DNA of 64,000 bases, taken from the NCBI GenBank assembly GCA_028280455.1, contig JANQLT010000105.1:1-64000 (forward strand), written 5' to 3'. Source of the stretch: Kiloniellales bacterium. GTDB taxonomy: Bacteria > Pseudomonadota > Alphaproteobacteria > Kiloniellales > JAKSDN01. Below are positions 24,801 through 33,539 of the stretch, one piece after another. How positions within the stretch are numbered: position 1 is the first letter of the stretch; the number at the start of each line of letters is the position of its first letter. Under the pieces are notes generated by a model, which did not search any database, had not been told where the DNA came from, and worked only from the letters and a program-made list of their open reading frames with translations. Both the position numbers and the translations under genes were made by a program.

Positions 24801-26704
24801 GGGCTGCGATGGCGTTCCTGAACGGCAAGGCCGACCGCGGCGCCCTGGCCTTCGGGGTCATCGTCCTGGTCGTGATCTTCTTCTTCTCGGTCAACCTGCT
24901 GGCCGGCAACCTGTTCCGCTCGGCCCGGCTCGACCTGACCGAGGACCGGCTCTTCACGGTCACCGAGGGCACCTTGCAGACCCTCGCCCTGCTCGAGGAG
25001 CCGATCACCCTGCGCTACTACCGCTCGACGGAGCTCGACCTGCTCGGGCCCTTCTACACCGGCCTCGCCAGCCGCGTGGAGGACCTGCTGAGCGAGTACG
25101 TCGAGCGTTCCGGCGGCCTGCTGCGGCTGGAGCGCTACGACCCGGCGCCCTTCTCGCCGGAGGAGGACCTCGCGGTGGCCGACGGCCTGCGCGGCGTCAC
25201 CGTCGACGTCGACGGCAGCCAGGTCTACTTCGGCCTCAGCGGCATCAACAGCACGGACGACCGCCGCGCCCTGCCGTTCCTGGCGCCCGAGCGCGCCAAC
25301 TTCCTGGAATACGACCTGACGCGCCTGATCTACGACCTAGCCCAGCCCGACAAGCCCAAGGTGGCCGTGCTCGGCAGCCTGGAGATGCGCGGCTCGCAGG
25401 CCGACGGCTTCACGCCCTGGGCGGTGATCGAGCAGGCCCAGCAGTTCTTCGACGTCAGCTTCCTCGGCGGCGAGATCCAGAGCATCGAGCAGGACATCTC
25501 GATCCTCATGCTGGCCCAGCCGCAGAGCTTGGACGAGGCCAGCCTCTATGCCATCGACCAGTTCGTGCTGCGCGGCGGCCGGGTGCTGGCCTTCGTCGAT
25601 CCCCACGCCGAGGCGCTGACCGCGCCGCGGCCCGGCATGCCGCCGCCGGAAGGCAACGCCGTGACGACCATGGCGCCGCTGCTGGAAAGCTGGGGCGTCG
25701 CCATGGAGGCCGAGCGTTTCGTCGGCGACCGGACCTACGCCTCGCGGGTCCAGGCGCTGCACGACGGCCGCCAGGTTATCGTCGACTATCTCGCCTGGCT
25801 CGGCATGCGCGCCGAGGCCTTCGAGCGGACCGACGTCATCATGGCCAACGTCGAGCAGCTCAACCTGCGCAGCGTCGGCGCCATCAGCGCGGCCGAGGGC
25901 GCCGAGACCAGCCTGACGCCGATCCTCCGCTCGAGCCCCAACGCGATGCTGATCGAGACCGAGGCGATCGCCTTCGCGCCGAGCCCGGTCGACCTGATCA
26001 ACGACTTCGAGGCCGACGGCGAGAGCCGGATCATCGCCGCGCGCATCGCCGGGCCGGCTGCCAGCGCCTTCGCCGAGGGGCCGCCCGAGGCGATCACCGA
26101 CGAGGCGGTCAAGGCCGCGCACCGGGCGCAGTCCGAGCGGCCGATCAACGTCATCCTGGTGGCCGACGCCGATATCCTGGCCGACCAGAACTGGGTGCAG
26201 CGGCGCAACCTGCTGGGCCAGGCCCTGCTGATTCCGATCGCCCACAACGGCGACTTCGTGATCAACGCCCTCGACAACCTGAGCGGCAGCGAGGGCCTGA
26301 TCTCGCTGCGCGGCCGGGGTCTCAGCGTGCGCCCCTTCGAGGTGCTGCAGGACATGGAGCAGGCGGCGGAGGACCAGTTCCGCGCGAAGGAGCAGGAGCT
26401 GCTGCAGCGCATCGAGCAGGCCAACGCCAGCATCACCGACCTGCAGCGGCAGGAGCAGGAGGCCGGCGTGCTGCTGACAGGCGAGCAGCAGGCCGAGATC
26501 GACAAGTTCCGCCAGCAGATGCTCGACCTGCGCGGCGAGCTGCGCGAGGTGCAGCACGCCCTGCGCCAGGACGTCGAGACCCTGGAATCGCGGATCAAGC
26601 TGATCAACATCTGGGCCGTGCCCTTGGCGGTGGGCCTGATCGCCCTGGTGCTGGCGCTGCTGCGGCGGGCCCGGCGCGGCGGCCGCCAGGCGGCGCTCGG
26701 CTAG
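24797..26704 (+). CDS. GldG-family ABC auxiliary protein
   Basis: A 635-residue protein. A transmembrane helix near residues 15-35 is followed by a large periplasmic region of the GldG/ABC-auxiliary type ('SARLDLTEDRLFTVTEGTLQTLALLEEPITLRYYRS', 'FVLRGGRVLAFVDPHAE'). A coiled coil at about 515-595 is rich in Gln/Glu ('QELLQRIEQANASITDLQRQEQEAG'), and a last transmembrane helix ends with an arginine-rich tail. The GTG at 24797 overlaps the permease stop; an ATG at 24809 is an alternative. It is thought to complete the exporter with GldA/GldF; cargo not known. Confidence 0.88.
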   Translation: MRAAMAFLNGKADRGALAFGVIVLVVIFFFSVNLLAGNLFRSARLDLTEDRLFTVTEGTLQTLALLEEPITLRYYRSTELDLLGPFYTGLASRVEDLLSEYVERSGGLLRLERYDPAPFSPEEDLAVADGLRGVTVDVDGSQVYFGLSGINSTDDRRALPFLAPERANFLEYDLTRLIYDLAQPDKPKVAVLGSLEMRGSQADGFTPWAVIEQAQQFFDVSFLGGEIQSIEQDISILMLAQPQSLDEASLYAIDQFVLRGGRVLAFVDPHAEALTAPRPGMPPPEGNAVTTMAPLLESWGVAMEAERFVGDRTYASRVQALHDGRQVIVDYLAWLGMRAEAFERTDVIMANVEQLNLRSVGAISAAEGAETSLTPILRSSPNAMLIETEAIAFAPSPVDLINDFEADGESRIIAARIAGPAASAFAEGPPEAITDEAVKAAHRAQSERPINVILVADADILADQNWVQRRNLLGQALLIPIAHNGDFVINALDNLSGSEGLISLRGRGLSVRPFEVLQDMEQAAEDQFRAKEQELLQRIEQANASITDLQRQEQEAGVLLTGEQQAEIDKFRQQMLDLRGELREVQHALRQDVETLESRIKLINIWAVPLAVGLIALVLALLRRARRGGRQAALG

Positions 26705-26719
26705 GAGGGGCGGCTTGCC

Positions 26720-27775
26720 ATGAGTCCGAGAGTCTTCCTCGCTTGGCTGGTCGTCACCGCCGCGACCCTGGCGGCGGCGATCGTGGTCACGCTCAACCGG
26801 CCCGGCACCACCAGCGTGCGCCTCGACAACGAGCCGGTCCTGCCGGCCTTGCGCGACAACCCGGACGCCGTCGCCGCGCTGGAGATCCAGGGCGGCGGCC
26901 AGCGCTTCACCCTGGCCCGCGGCGAGGCCGGTGCCTGGACCGCGCCCGACAAGCACGGCTATCCGGTGGACGGCGGCAAGGTGCGCACCTTGATCGTCGG
27001 CTTGAGCGACATGCGCCTGATCGAGGCCAAGACCGCCCGCGAGGACCGTCTGGTCCGGCTCGAGCTGGAAGACCCGGAGCTGCCGGAGGCCAAGTCCCGC
27101 GTCATCACCCTCAAGGACTCGGCGGGGCAGGACCTGGCCGCCCTGATCGTCGGCAAGGGGCAGTCGCGCCCGACCGGTCAGGTCGAGGGCGGCACCTATG
27201 TCCGCCGGTCCGGCGAGAGCCAGGCCTGGCTCGCCAGCGGCCGCATCGAGCCCGGCGCGACGCTCGAGGACTGGCTGGACGACGACGTCGTGCACCTGCC
27301 CAGCACCTCGATCAAGGCGCTCGCGGTGACGCCGCTGGAAGGCGAGCCGGTCCGCCTGTCGCGCGAGGCGCCCGAGGCCGGCCTGGTGCTCGACGCCATG
27401 CCCGAGGGCCACGAGCTCGACGGCTCGCTGGCCAACCGCCTGGCCTCCGGCCTGGCCTTCCTGACCTTCGACGACGTCAAGCCGCGCGACCGGCTCGACC
27501 TGGCGGTGGTCTCGCACCACGGCGTCTACACCGACTTCGACGGTCTGCAGGTCAGCGTCGAGATCGTGCCGATCGGCGAGGAGGAATGGGTCACCTTCGA
27601 GGCGACGCAGGTCGAGCTGGAGGGACAGGACGAGGCGGCCCGGCAGGCGACCGCGGCGAAGGCCAAGACCATCACCGAGCGGGTGACGCCCTGGGCCTAC
27701 AAGCTGCCCGGCTATGCTCTGGAGCGGCTCAAGACCAGCTTCGAGTCCCTGCACAAGCCGCCCGAGGCCTCCTGA
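26720..27775 (+). CDS. DUF4340 domain protein
   Basis: A 351-residue protein with a single N-terminal membrane anchor ('VFLAWLVVTAATLAAAIVVTL') and a periplasmic body with the DUF4340 pattern ('FTLARGEAGAWTAPDKHGYPVDGGKVRTLIVGLSDMRLIEAKTA'). DUF4340 genes typically end the GldA-GldF-GldG cluster in proteobacteria, as here, 16 bases after the GldG-like gene. Function unknown; probably part of the same envelope complex. Confidence 0.87.
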   Translation: MSPRVFLAWLVVTAATLAAAIVVTLNRPGTTSVRLDNEPVLPALRDNPDAVAALEIQGGGQRFTLARGEAGAWTAPDKHGYPVDGGKVRTLIVGLSDMRLIEAKTAREDRLVRLELEDPELPEAKSRVITLKDSAGQDLAALIVGKGQSRPTGQVEGGTYVRRSGESQAWLASGRIEPGATLEDWLDDDVVHLPSTSIKALAVTPLEGEPVRLSREAPEAGLVLDAMPEGHELDGSLANRLASGLAFLTFDDVKPRDRLDLAVVSHHGVYTDFDGLQVSVEIVPIGEEEWVTFEATQVELEGQDEAARQATAAKAKTITERVTPWAYKLPGYALERLKTSFESLHKPPEAS

Positions 27776-27796
27776 GCCGACGGGGCCCGAACAAGG

Positions 27797-28906
27797 TCAG
27801 GCGTAGCGCTGCACCGCCGCGGCGGTCTCCTTGAGCAGCGCGCGGCCGATCTCGCCGCCTTCGCCGCGGATCCGGTTGGCGAAGACGGTGCGGATCGCGT
27901 CGATGTGGGCGCCGATCAGGGTCAGGCGGTTGGCCGTGACGTCTTTCTGCTGGTCCTTGGTCGTCTCGAAGAGCGAGCGGCCGAGGGAGGTGATCAGCGG
28001 GTAGCCGAAGATGCCGCCCTGGCCGCGCAGCTCGTGGGCCGTGCGGCTGATCTCGCCGAGAAAGCGCCGGTTGCCGAGCATGGTCAGCTCTTCTTCGTCC
28101 TCGCCTTCCTCGTCGTCCTCGCCGGGCGGCCCGCCCGGCACGACCAGCGCCGCGTGCGCCGTGGACATGCGGTCCAGGGCCTTGCTCATCCAGTCGCTGT
28201 AGTCGCCGGCCATGTCCTGGATGCGCTCCTCGGCGACGGCGATGATCTCCGGATCGATCGCCACCTCGGTGTTGACCGCGTTCGGCCCGAGCTTCTCGCG
28301 CAGCCGGTTCGGCAGATGGAAGTGAATGGCGCGGACGTCGTCCCGCAGGGACTTGTTGCTGGACTGGCTGTAGACATGCTCGATGTCGCTCTTCTCGTAG
28401 GAGCGGCGCTCCTCCTTGACGCCGAGGACCTTGCGCCGGCGGTCGGGCCCGAAGTACTCCGGCGCCAGGATGTAGGCGCGCGGGTGATTGATCACGTGAA
28501 GGATGCGCTCGGCGACGGAGGAGACGGAGAAGGGCTTGGCCAGGAACTCGGTGACGCCGGCCTGGCGGCACTGCTGCACCACGTCCCGGTCGGCGGCGCC
28601 GGAGAGCATGATGAAGGGCACGAAGCGGTCGAAGGTGTCGCTGCTGGTGCGGATCCAGCGCAGGAACAGCGCGCCGTCGACCGTCGGCATGAGGAAGTCG
28701 GAGATGATCAGGTCGATGTTGCTGAAGCCGGCGCCGACGGGATCGCTCTGCGCCTGCTGCAGGCGCTTGATCGCGCCGCTGCCGTCGGACTCGATGATCA
28801 TGTTGCGGAAGCCGATGGCGTGGAGCGTCGAGCGCAGGAGCCCCGCGACGAACTGATTGTCCTCGACCAGAAGGACAGTCAATCGATCCCAGTTCAGATC
28901 GGACAA
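27797..28906 (-). CDS. Response regulator receiver with C-terminal HPt-like domain
   Basis: A 369-residue two-domain signalling protein. The receiver (about 10-140) has 'VLLVEDN', the phospho-acceptor Asp in 'LIISDFLMP', the Thr/Ser position in 'FIMLSGAA' and Lys in 'FLAKPFS'. A helical linker with an acidic run follows ('GEDDEEGEDEEE', about 255-266), then a helical bundle with 'TAHELRGQGGIFGYPLITSLG', which fits the HPt phospho-histidine motif HxxxG. A TTG start (28906) with GGGAG upstream is the best choice. No kinase gene is adjacent. Receiver followed by HPt suggests a phosphorelay intermediate. Confidence 0.8.
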   Translation of the reverse strand: MSDLNWDRLTVLLVEDNQFVAGLLRSTLHAIGFRNMIIESDGSGAIKRLQQAQSDPVGAGFSNIDLIISDFLMPTVDGALFLRWIRTSSDTFDRFVPFIMLSGAADRDVVQQCRQAGVTEFLAKPFSVSSVAERILHVINHPRAYILAPEYFGPDRRRKVLGVKEERRSYEKSDIEHVYSQSSNKSLRDDVRAIHFHLPNRLREKLGPNAVNTEVAIDPEIIAVAEERIQDMAGDYSDWMSKALDRMSTAHAALVVPGGPPGEDDEEGEDEEELTMLGNRRFLGEISRTAHELRGQGGIFGYPLITSLGRSLFETTKDQQKDVTANRLTLIGAHIDAIRTVFANRIRGEGGEIGRALLKETAAAVQRYA

Positions 28907-29046
28907 GGCCTATCGCTCCCGTTGCGACGAGGGCGCGCGAGCGCCGCAGCGGCTCCATGGAATAGATCGACAGACTGCCCTCGACCGGGTTACTGGAACG
29001 TTTAGGCGGCAGCCATGGGCTGGGCGGCGGAGGTTAACGGAATCTT

Positions 29047-29802
29047 ATGGGCGACCAGGCGGACGAGGCGGCGGGCGGCACCTGGAGCGAGGAGAACAGC
29101 GCCACCTTTCTCGACATCGGCCGCTACGCCGTGCCGGAGCGCGAGGTCCAGATCGACACCATCTGCGGCCTGATCGCCGCGCAGGGCGAGCCTCGCTCGA
29201 TCCTCGAGCTCTGTTGCGGCGGCGGGCTGCTGGCGAAGGCGCTGCTGGAGCGCTTCCCGGCGGCGAGGCTGCTGGCGCTCGACGGCTCGCCCAAGATGCT
29301 CGAGGCGACCCGGGCGGCGGTCGGCGAGGTGCTGGCCGCTCGGCTGGAGACCCGGCTCTTCGACCTGGCGTCCGACGACTGGCGGCAGGCCGAGGCGGCG
29401 CCGCAGGCGGTGGTCTCCAGCCTGGCGATCCATCACCTGGACGGTCCCGGCAAGGCCCGGCTCTTCGCCGGCGTCCTGCGCATGCTGGCGCCGGGCGGCC
29501 TGTTCCTGGTGGCGGACATGATGTTGCCGGCGGGCGAGGGCGCGACGCGCTGGGCCGCCCGGGCCTGGGACGACGAGGCCCGCAGACGCGCGCTGGAATT
29601 CGACGGCGACCTCGCCGGCTTCGAGCGGTTCCGCGACGACGGCTGGAACTACTTCAGCGACCCGGAGCCGGACCCGATCGACCAGCCCTCGACGCTCTAC
29701 GACCAGCTTTCCTGGCTGCGCGAGGCGGGCTTCGCCGAGGTCGACGTCTTCTGGATGAAGGCCGGCCACGCGGTCTTCGGCGGCCGCAAGCCGCTGGCCT
29801 AG
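29047..29802 (+). CDS. Class I SAM-dependent methyltransferase
   Basis: A 251-residue methyltransferase. Motif I 'ILELCCGGGLLAKALLERFP' (about residues 55-74), motif II 'LALDGSPKMLEATR' and 'PQAVVSSLAIHHLDGPGKARLFAGVLRML' are standard. The C-terminus ('LYDQLSWLREAGFAEVDVFWMKAGHAVFGGRK') resembles small-molecule methyltransferases rather than RNA or protein ones. The substrate is not predictable. It is divergent from the receiver-HPt gene and followed by a 347-base gap holding a repeat element. Confidence 0.82.
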   Translation: MGDQADEAAGGTWSEENSATFLDIGRYAVPEREVQIDTICGLIAAQGEPRSILELCCGGGLLAKALLERFPAARLLALDGSPKMLEATRAAVGEVLAARLETRLFDLASDDWRQAEAAPQAVVSSLAIHHLDGPGKARLFAGVLRMLAPGGLFLVADMMLPAGEGATRWAARAWDDEARRRALEFDGDLAGFERFRDDGWNYFSDPEPDPIDQPSTLYDQLSWLREAGFAEVDVFWMKAGHAVFGGRKPLA

Positions 29803-29888
29803 AGCGGTACTGGCTTATACCGAACGGCGATGAGCATGACGCATCGCCGTCTGGTTGTAGGTGGCATCGCCGGCCTGTTGCGTATAGG

Positions 29889-30043
29889 GAAACGAACCGC
29901 CCCCTCACCCAGCTCCGGCTAAGCTCAGCCGTCGGCTTCGCTAAGCCTCCACGTCCCTCTCCCCCGTCGGGGGAGAGGGCTGCGCAGGCTTGGCGAGGCG
30001 CAGCCGAGCCTAGCCGGAGCTGGGTGAGGGGGCGGTTCGTTTC
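29889..30043. repeat. Intergenic inverted-repeat element A
   Basis: Perfect 33-bp inverted arms (29889-29921 and 30011-30043) enclose 89 bases. Inside lies a second perfect hairpin (CCCTCTCCCCC / GGGGGAGAGGG, 29955-29979). Arms and loop sequence recur in element B at 34537-34628, and homology continues for some bases 3' ('cgatgtcgacggcgac'). The remainder of the gap 29803-30149 holds no gene that I can support. Confidence 0.85.
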
Positions 30044-30149
30044 GATGTCGACGGCGACTGCCGCGAGCGGCCATCACCAGGGCGTTGCCGCAGGAGCAGA
30101 CCGCTGCCGATTCCACGCAAGCAAGGAACGCCCTAGACGGTAGGGGCGC

Positions 30150-30581
30150 TCAGGGCTCCGCTTGATCGCCGTCTTCGGCCGGGGCGGCGATGACGTATTC
30201 GCTGACCGGCCGGCCGCCCAGGACGTGCTCCTGGAGAATGCGCTCCAGCACCTCGGGCGTCGCCCGCTGGTACCAGATGCCGTCGGGCCAGACCACGCAG
30301 ATCGGCCCGTGGGCGCAGACCCGCAGGCAGTCCACCTTGCTGCGATAGACGACCCGCTTGCCCTGGGTCAGGCCGAGCTCGCCGATCCGCTTCTTGAGAT
30401 AGACCCAGCTTTCGGTCGAGTCCTCGAAGCTGCAGCACTTGGGCTTGCTCTGCTGGGCGCAGAGGAAGATGTGCCGCTCGATCTTGGCGAGGCCCAGGCG
30501 CTCGACCTGGCCGGCCAAGTAGGCGGGATCGTCCTGCGTAATTTCCGACGGCTCGTCTGGCGGTGAAGAGTCAGGCGGCAT
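30150..30581 (-). CDS. Thioredoxin-like [2Fe-2S] ferredoxin
   Basis: A 143-residue protein of the (2Fe-2S) ferredoxin/NuoE-like fold ('ERHIFLCAQQSKPKCCS', 'VVYRSKVDCLRVCAHGPICVVWPDGIWYQRATPEVLERILQEHV'). Four cysteines suited to cluster binding are Cys in 'FLCAQ', the 'CC' pair and 'DCLRVC'. This layout is typical of stand-alone ferredoxins conserved in alphaproteobacteria. It is cytosolic. No partner gene is adjacent, and its redox partner is unknown. Confidence 0.85.
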   Translation of the reverse strand: MPPDSSPPDEPSEITQDDPAYLAGQVERLGLAKIERHIFLCAQQSKPKCCSFEDSTESWVYLKKRIGELGLTQGKRVVYRSKVDCLRVCAHGPICVVWPDGIWYQRATPEVLERILQEHVLGGRPVSEYVIAAPAEDGDQAEP

Positions 30582-30671
30582 GAAGAACCGTCACGCAGAG
30601 CTCGGGAAGGCCAGGGCCGCCGGTTCGGCGAGCCAGCGGCCGTCTCCGCCGCGCGTCGGCGCGGGCCGGAC

Positions 30672-32075
30672 TCAGTCGAAGAGCTGCTCGCCGAAGGTCG
30701 GGATGACCGGCGAGGCCTGCTCCGGCGCCTGCACGCCCATGGTGTCGAGGAGGCGGCCGATCAGCGCTAGGATCCGATAGGAGGCGAGCTCGACGTTGGT
30801 CTGCGAGGTGACGAGCTGGCCCTTGGCCACGAAGAGCTCGTTCTCGGCGTCGAGCACATCCAGCAGCGTCCGCTGCCCGACCTCGAACTGCTGGCGATAG
30901 GCGTCGCGGGTCTCGGTCTGGAAGTCGACGTCGATCGCCGACTCCTCGACCTGGGTCCGGTTGGCCTCGAGGGCGAACCAGGAGCGGCGCATCTCTTCCT
31001 CGGCCTCGAGCAGGGAGGCGTGGCGGATCGCCTTGCTCTGCTGGACCTGCGACACGGCTTCCTGCCGGGCGGCCGAGTCGATGCCGCCGCGAAACAGGTT
31101 CCAGCGCAGCCGCAGCATGATCTGGTTGTTGAACTCCTCGTCCTCGATGCCGTCGCGGTTGATGTTGTACTCCGACTCACCTTCGAGGGTGATCGCCGGA
31201 TAGAAGGGCACCTCGGAGAGGTCGACCTCGGCCTCGGCCGCGCGAACGTCGGCGTCGAAGATCTTGAAGGTCGGGTTGTCCGCCCAGACCTGGTCGACGG
31301 CGGTGTCGAGATCGGGCGGCAGCACGTTCGGCGGGAAGACCGGCAGCGAGAGGTCGTCCGGGTACTGGCCGACGACCCGTGCATAGGAGGACTCGGCGTC
31401 GCGCAGCGTGTTGAAGGTCTGCGACAGCGTCGAGCGCGAGCGGGCCAGGCGCGCTTCGGTCTGCGCCACGTCGGCCTGGCTGCCGACGCCGCCGGAGAGC
31501 TGCTCGCGCAGGAAGCCGAGGATCACCTGGTGGACCTGCACGTTCTCTTCGGCCAGGCGGACCAGCTCGCGCTGGCGCAGCACCTCGAGGTAGGCGCCGA
31601 TCGCGTCGAGACCGGTGAACTCGGCGTTCTCGAAGACCCGGCGCGCGGCGGAGAGGACGCGGGCCTTCTCGCGCTGCACCGTGCTGCTGGCCTCGAAGCC
31701 GTCGAACACCCGCTGCTGGACGGTGAAGGAGGTCTCGGAGCGTGTCAGGGTCAGGGAGCCGTTGGCGTCGTTGGGGTTGGAGCGCGTGTTGGTGTCGCGG
31801 GTGCGCTCCTTGCCGACGCCGGCGGCCACGTCGAACTGGGGCAGATAAAGACCGCGGGCCTGGCGCAGCTCGTGCTCGATCGCCTCGCGGTTATGGGAGA
31901 CGTTGCCGATGTCCGGGCTGTGCGAGATCGCCAGCCGCATCGCATCGACCATTGTCGTGGCCGAGGCCGGCAGGGCCAAGGCGGCGCCGACGAGCCCGGC
32001 GGCGACGATACTGGAGACCTTGGCAGCTCTGCGCCTCACGTCGCGCTCCATGATGAAAACCCCCACCTGCCTCAT
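30672..32075 (-). CDS. TolC-family outer membrane efflux protein
   Basis: A 467-residue outer membrane channel. It has a signal peptide ('VSSIVAAGLVGAALALPASA') and two TolC repeats of long alpha-helical coiled coil ('QVQQSKAIRHASLLEAEEEMRRSWFALEANR', 'YRQQFEVGQRTLLDVLDAENELFVAKGQLV'); the latter motif is the standard end of TolC proteins used in type I secretion. ATGs at 32075 and 32051 are both possible. With the HlyD and ABC genes at 34718-38538 it completes a type I secretion channel, although it lies beyond lapG-like and OmpA genes. Confidence 0.9.
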   Translation of the reverse strand: MRQVGVFIMERDVRRRAAKVSSIVAAGLVGAALALPASATTMVDAMRLAISHSPDIGNVSHNREAIEHELRQARGLYLPQFDVAAGVGKERTRDTNTRSNPNDANGSLTLTRSETSFTVQQRVFDGFEASSTVQREKARVLSAARRVFENAEFTGLDAIGAYLEVLRQRELVRLAEENVQVHQVILGFLREQLSGGVGSQADVAQTEARLARSRSTLSQTFNTLRDAESSYARVVGQYPDDLSLPVFPPNVLPPDLDTAVDQVWADNPTFKIFDADVRAAEAEVDLSEVPFYPAITLEGESEYNINRDGIEDEEFNNQIMLRLRWNLFRGGIDSAARQEAVSQVQQSKAIRHASLLEAEEEMRRSWFALEANRTQVEESAIDVDFQTETRDAYRQQFEVGQRTLLDVLDAENELFVAKGQLVTSQTNVELASYRILALIGRLLDTMGVQAPEQASPVIPTFGEQLFD

Positions 32076-32399
32076 CGCTTAACGTGGTTTACCGGACTTC
32101 GCCCCGATTCGCGCCTAGCTTACCCGAGTAGGACCGTCATTAGAATAGGTTATCGGGCAGAGGCGGCGGCGCACGCCCGCCTTGTCGTGACAAGATCGGG
32201 CGCGAAGGAGCGGGTCAAGGCCGGTTGCAACTCGCTGTTCAAAGCACCTGGCGACTATCGGTTCCGGAGCCTTGCTGAATCCTTAGCGGTCTTCGGGACC
32301 GTGACTCGGCCCGCGGACAGGCCGAAAGGCCTTATATCTCCGGTCCTTGGGATGAACAAGCCGGTTCTGGGACCGGCCCGCTGAGCGCTTCTGGGCCGC
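32076..32399. other. Gap between tolC-like start and lapG-like stop
   Basis: This 324-base gap holds no supportable gene. A hairpin (GCTGAGCG / CGCTCAGC) lies at the end of the lapG-like gene, and the 13-base direct repeat AGCGCTTCTGGGC occurs on both sides of its stop. The tolC-like promoter must be here, but I find no convincing -35/-10 pair. Confidence 0.5.
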
Positions 32400-33218
32400 T
32401 CAGCGCTTCTGGGCGACCAGGGTCGGGATCTTCTTGGCGTGGACGTGCGCCCAGCGCGTGGTCTCGTTCATCGAGTATTGCGGGATGTAGTGCTTGTAGC
32501 GCTCGTGCGAGACGATCAATTCGGAGAGATTATCCAGAATCACAATGCCTTGCGGCTGGTAGACCGCCAGGACCGCGTGGCCGATGCCGCGGATCTCGTC
32601 CCACAGGATGACGATCCGCAGCGCCTCGGCGTCGTAGCCGAGCTGGCGCAGGGCGAAGAACTTGGCGATGGCATAGTCCTCGCAGTCGCCGGACAGGCGC
32701 AGGAACTCGTCCGGAGTCGCCCAGTATTCGTTGACCCCGTAGACCGCGCTGTCGAGTCGGTAGGGCAGCCGGTTGAAGTACTGGTTAACAATCTTAAGGC
32801 GGTCGCGCGGCGCGCCTTTGGCGGCGAGCTGGACGACCTCGCGCCAGGCACGCTGGGCCTCGCTTTGGCAAGCCGAGGCGTCCTCGGAGCAGCGCAGGTA
32901 GCCGGCGCGCTGCTGCTTCATCTTGGCCAGGACCCGCTGCCATTGCGGCAGGCCTTGCAGGGAGCCGGCCTTGAACTCGCGCGAGCCGAAGATTGCCGCG
33001 GCACCCGGGGGCAGACCGGCGTCGCCGTTGGGCGCGACTCGGGCGGCCTGGGCGCTGCTCACCAAGTCGGCCAGGCTCTGCGCCGCCGCCGGTGCCGCCA
33101 TGGTGGCGGCCGCCAGGGCGAGGAGGGCGGCGGCGATGTGCCTGACTGTGAACACTCGGGGCAAGATCGGCTCTCCGGGGATCTGGAACCGGCGGAAAGC
33201 GCCGGCCCGGGGTCGCAT
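32400..33218 (-). CDS. Periplasmic transglutaminase-like cysteine protease, LapG-like
   Basis: A 272-residue protein with a signal peptide ending near 'APAAAQ' (residue 47). The bacterial transglutaminase-like cysteine proteinase triad is C179 ('GDCEDYAIAKFF'), H214 ('GIGHAVLAV') and D229 ('IVILDNL'). LapG of Pseudomonas fluorescens cleaves the N-terminus of the adhesin LapA at a TAAG site to release it from the outer membrane, and is held inactive by the c-di-GMP receptor LapD. LapD is not in the window. The RTX protein at 52100-54124 has TAAG at residues 107-110 and is the probable substrate. Confidence 0.87.
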   Translation of the reverse strand: MRPRAGAFRRFQIPGEPILPRVFTVRHIAAALLALAAATMAAPAAAQSLADLVSSAQAARVAPNGDAGLPPGAAAIFGSREFKAGSLQGLPQWQRVLAKMKQQRAGYLRCSEDASACQSEAQRAWREVVQLAAKGAPRDRLKIVNQYFNRLPYRLDSAVYGVNEYWATPDEFLRLSGDCEDYAIAKFFALRQLGYDAEALRIVILWDEIRGIGHAVLAVYQPQGIVILDNLSELIVSHERYKHYIPQYSMNETTRWAHVHAKKIPTLVAQKR

Positions 33219-33380
33219 GGACCATTCTCCACGGAGGCCTTTAATTTCACGTTCAGAACTATCTAGACTTTGAGATAGTTTCGGGCCATTGGCAGGCAGG
33301 CCGCGAATTCAGACGATTCGTGGCCCGGCGCGGTGAAGCCGCGAGAAAGCCCCGGATATCAGTGCAGCGCGCTCATTCGA

Positions 33381-33408
33381 TTGAATTTTCTTGGATTGCG
33401 GCTATGCT
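33381..33408 (+). promoter_or_regulatory. Candidate sigma-70 promoter of the OmpA-family gene
   Basis: TTGAAT (33381-33386) and TATGCT (33403-33408) are 16 bases apart, in an AT-rich patch of the 321-base gap between the divergent lapG-like and OmpA genes, about 130 bases before the OmpA ATG. The match to consensus is moderate. The rest of the gap shows nothing else supportable. Confidence 0.5.
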
Positions 33409-33539
33409 AGATTCGAATTCGGGACGTCTCGCCGCAAACCTGCGCTGGCGCGTCGGGCCTTGGTTAGCGAGGATCCGCGGTTAGGGCATGACCTCGACGG
33501 GGTCCAAGACGGACCGGCACTAGGGGGTAATGGATCGCA

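Noticed and set aside
25337..27754. Minus-strand 805-codon frame spanning the GldG-like and DUF4340 genes
   Set aside because: It crosses two good plus-strand genes and has shadow composition.
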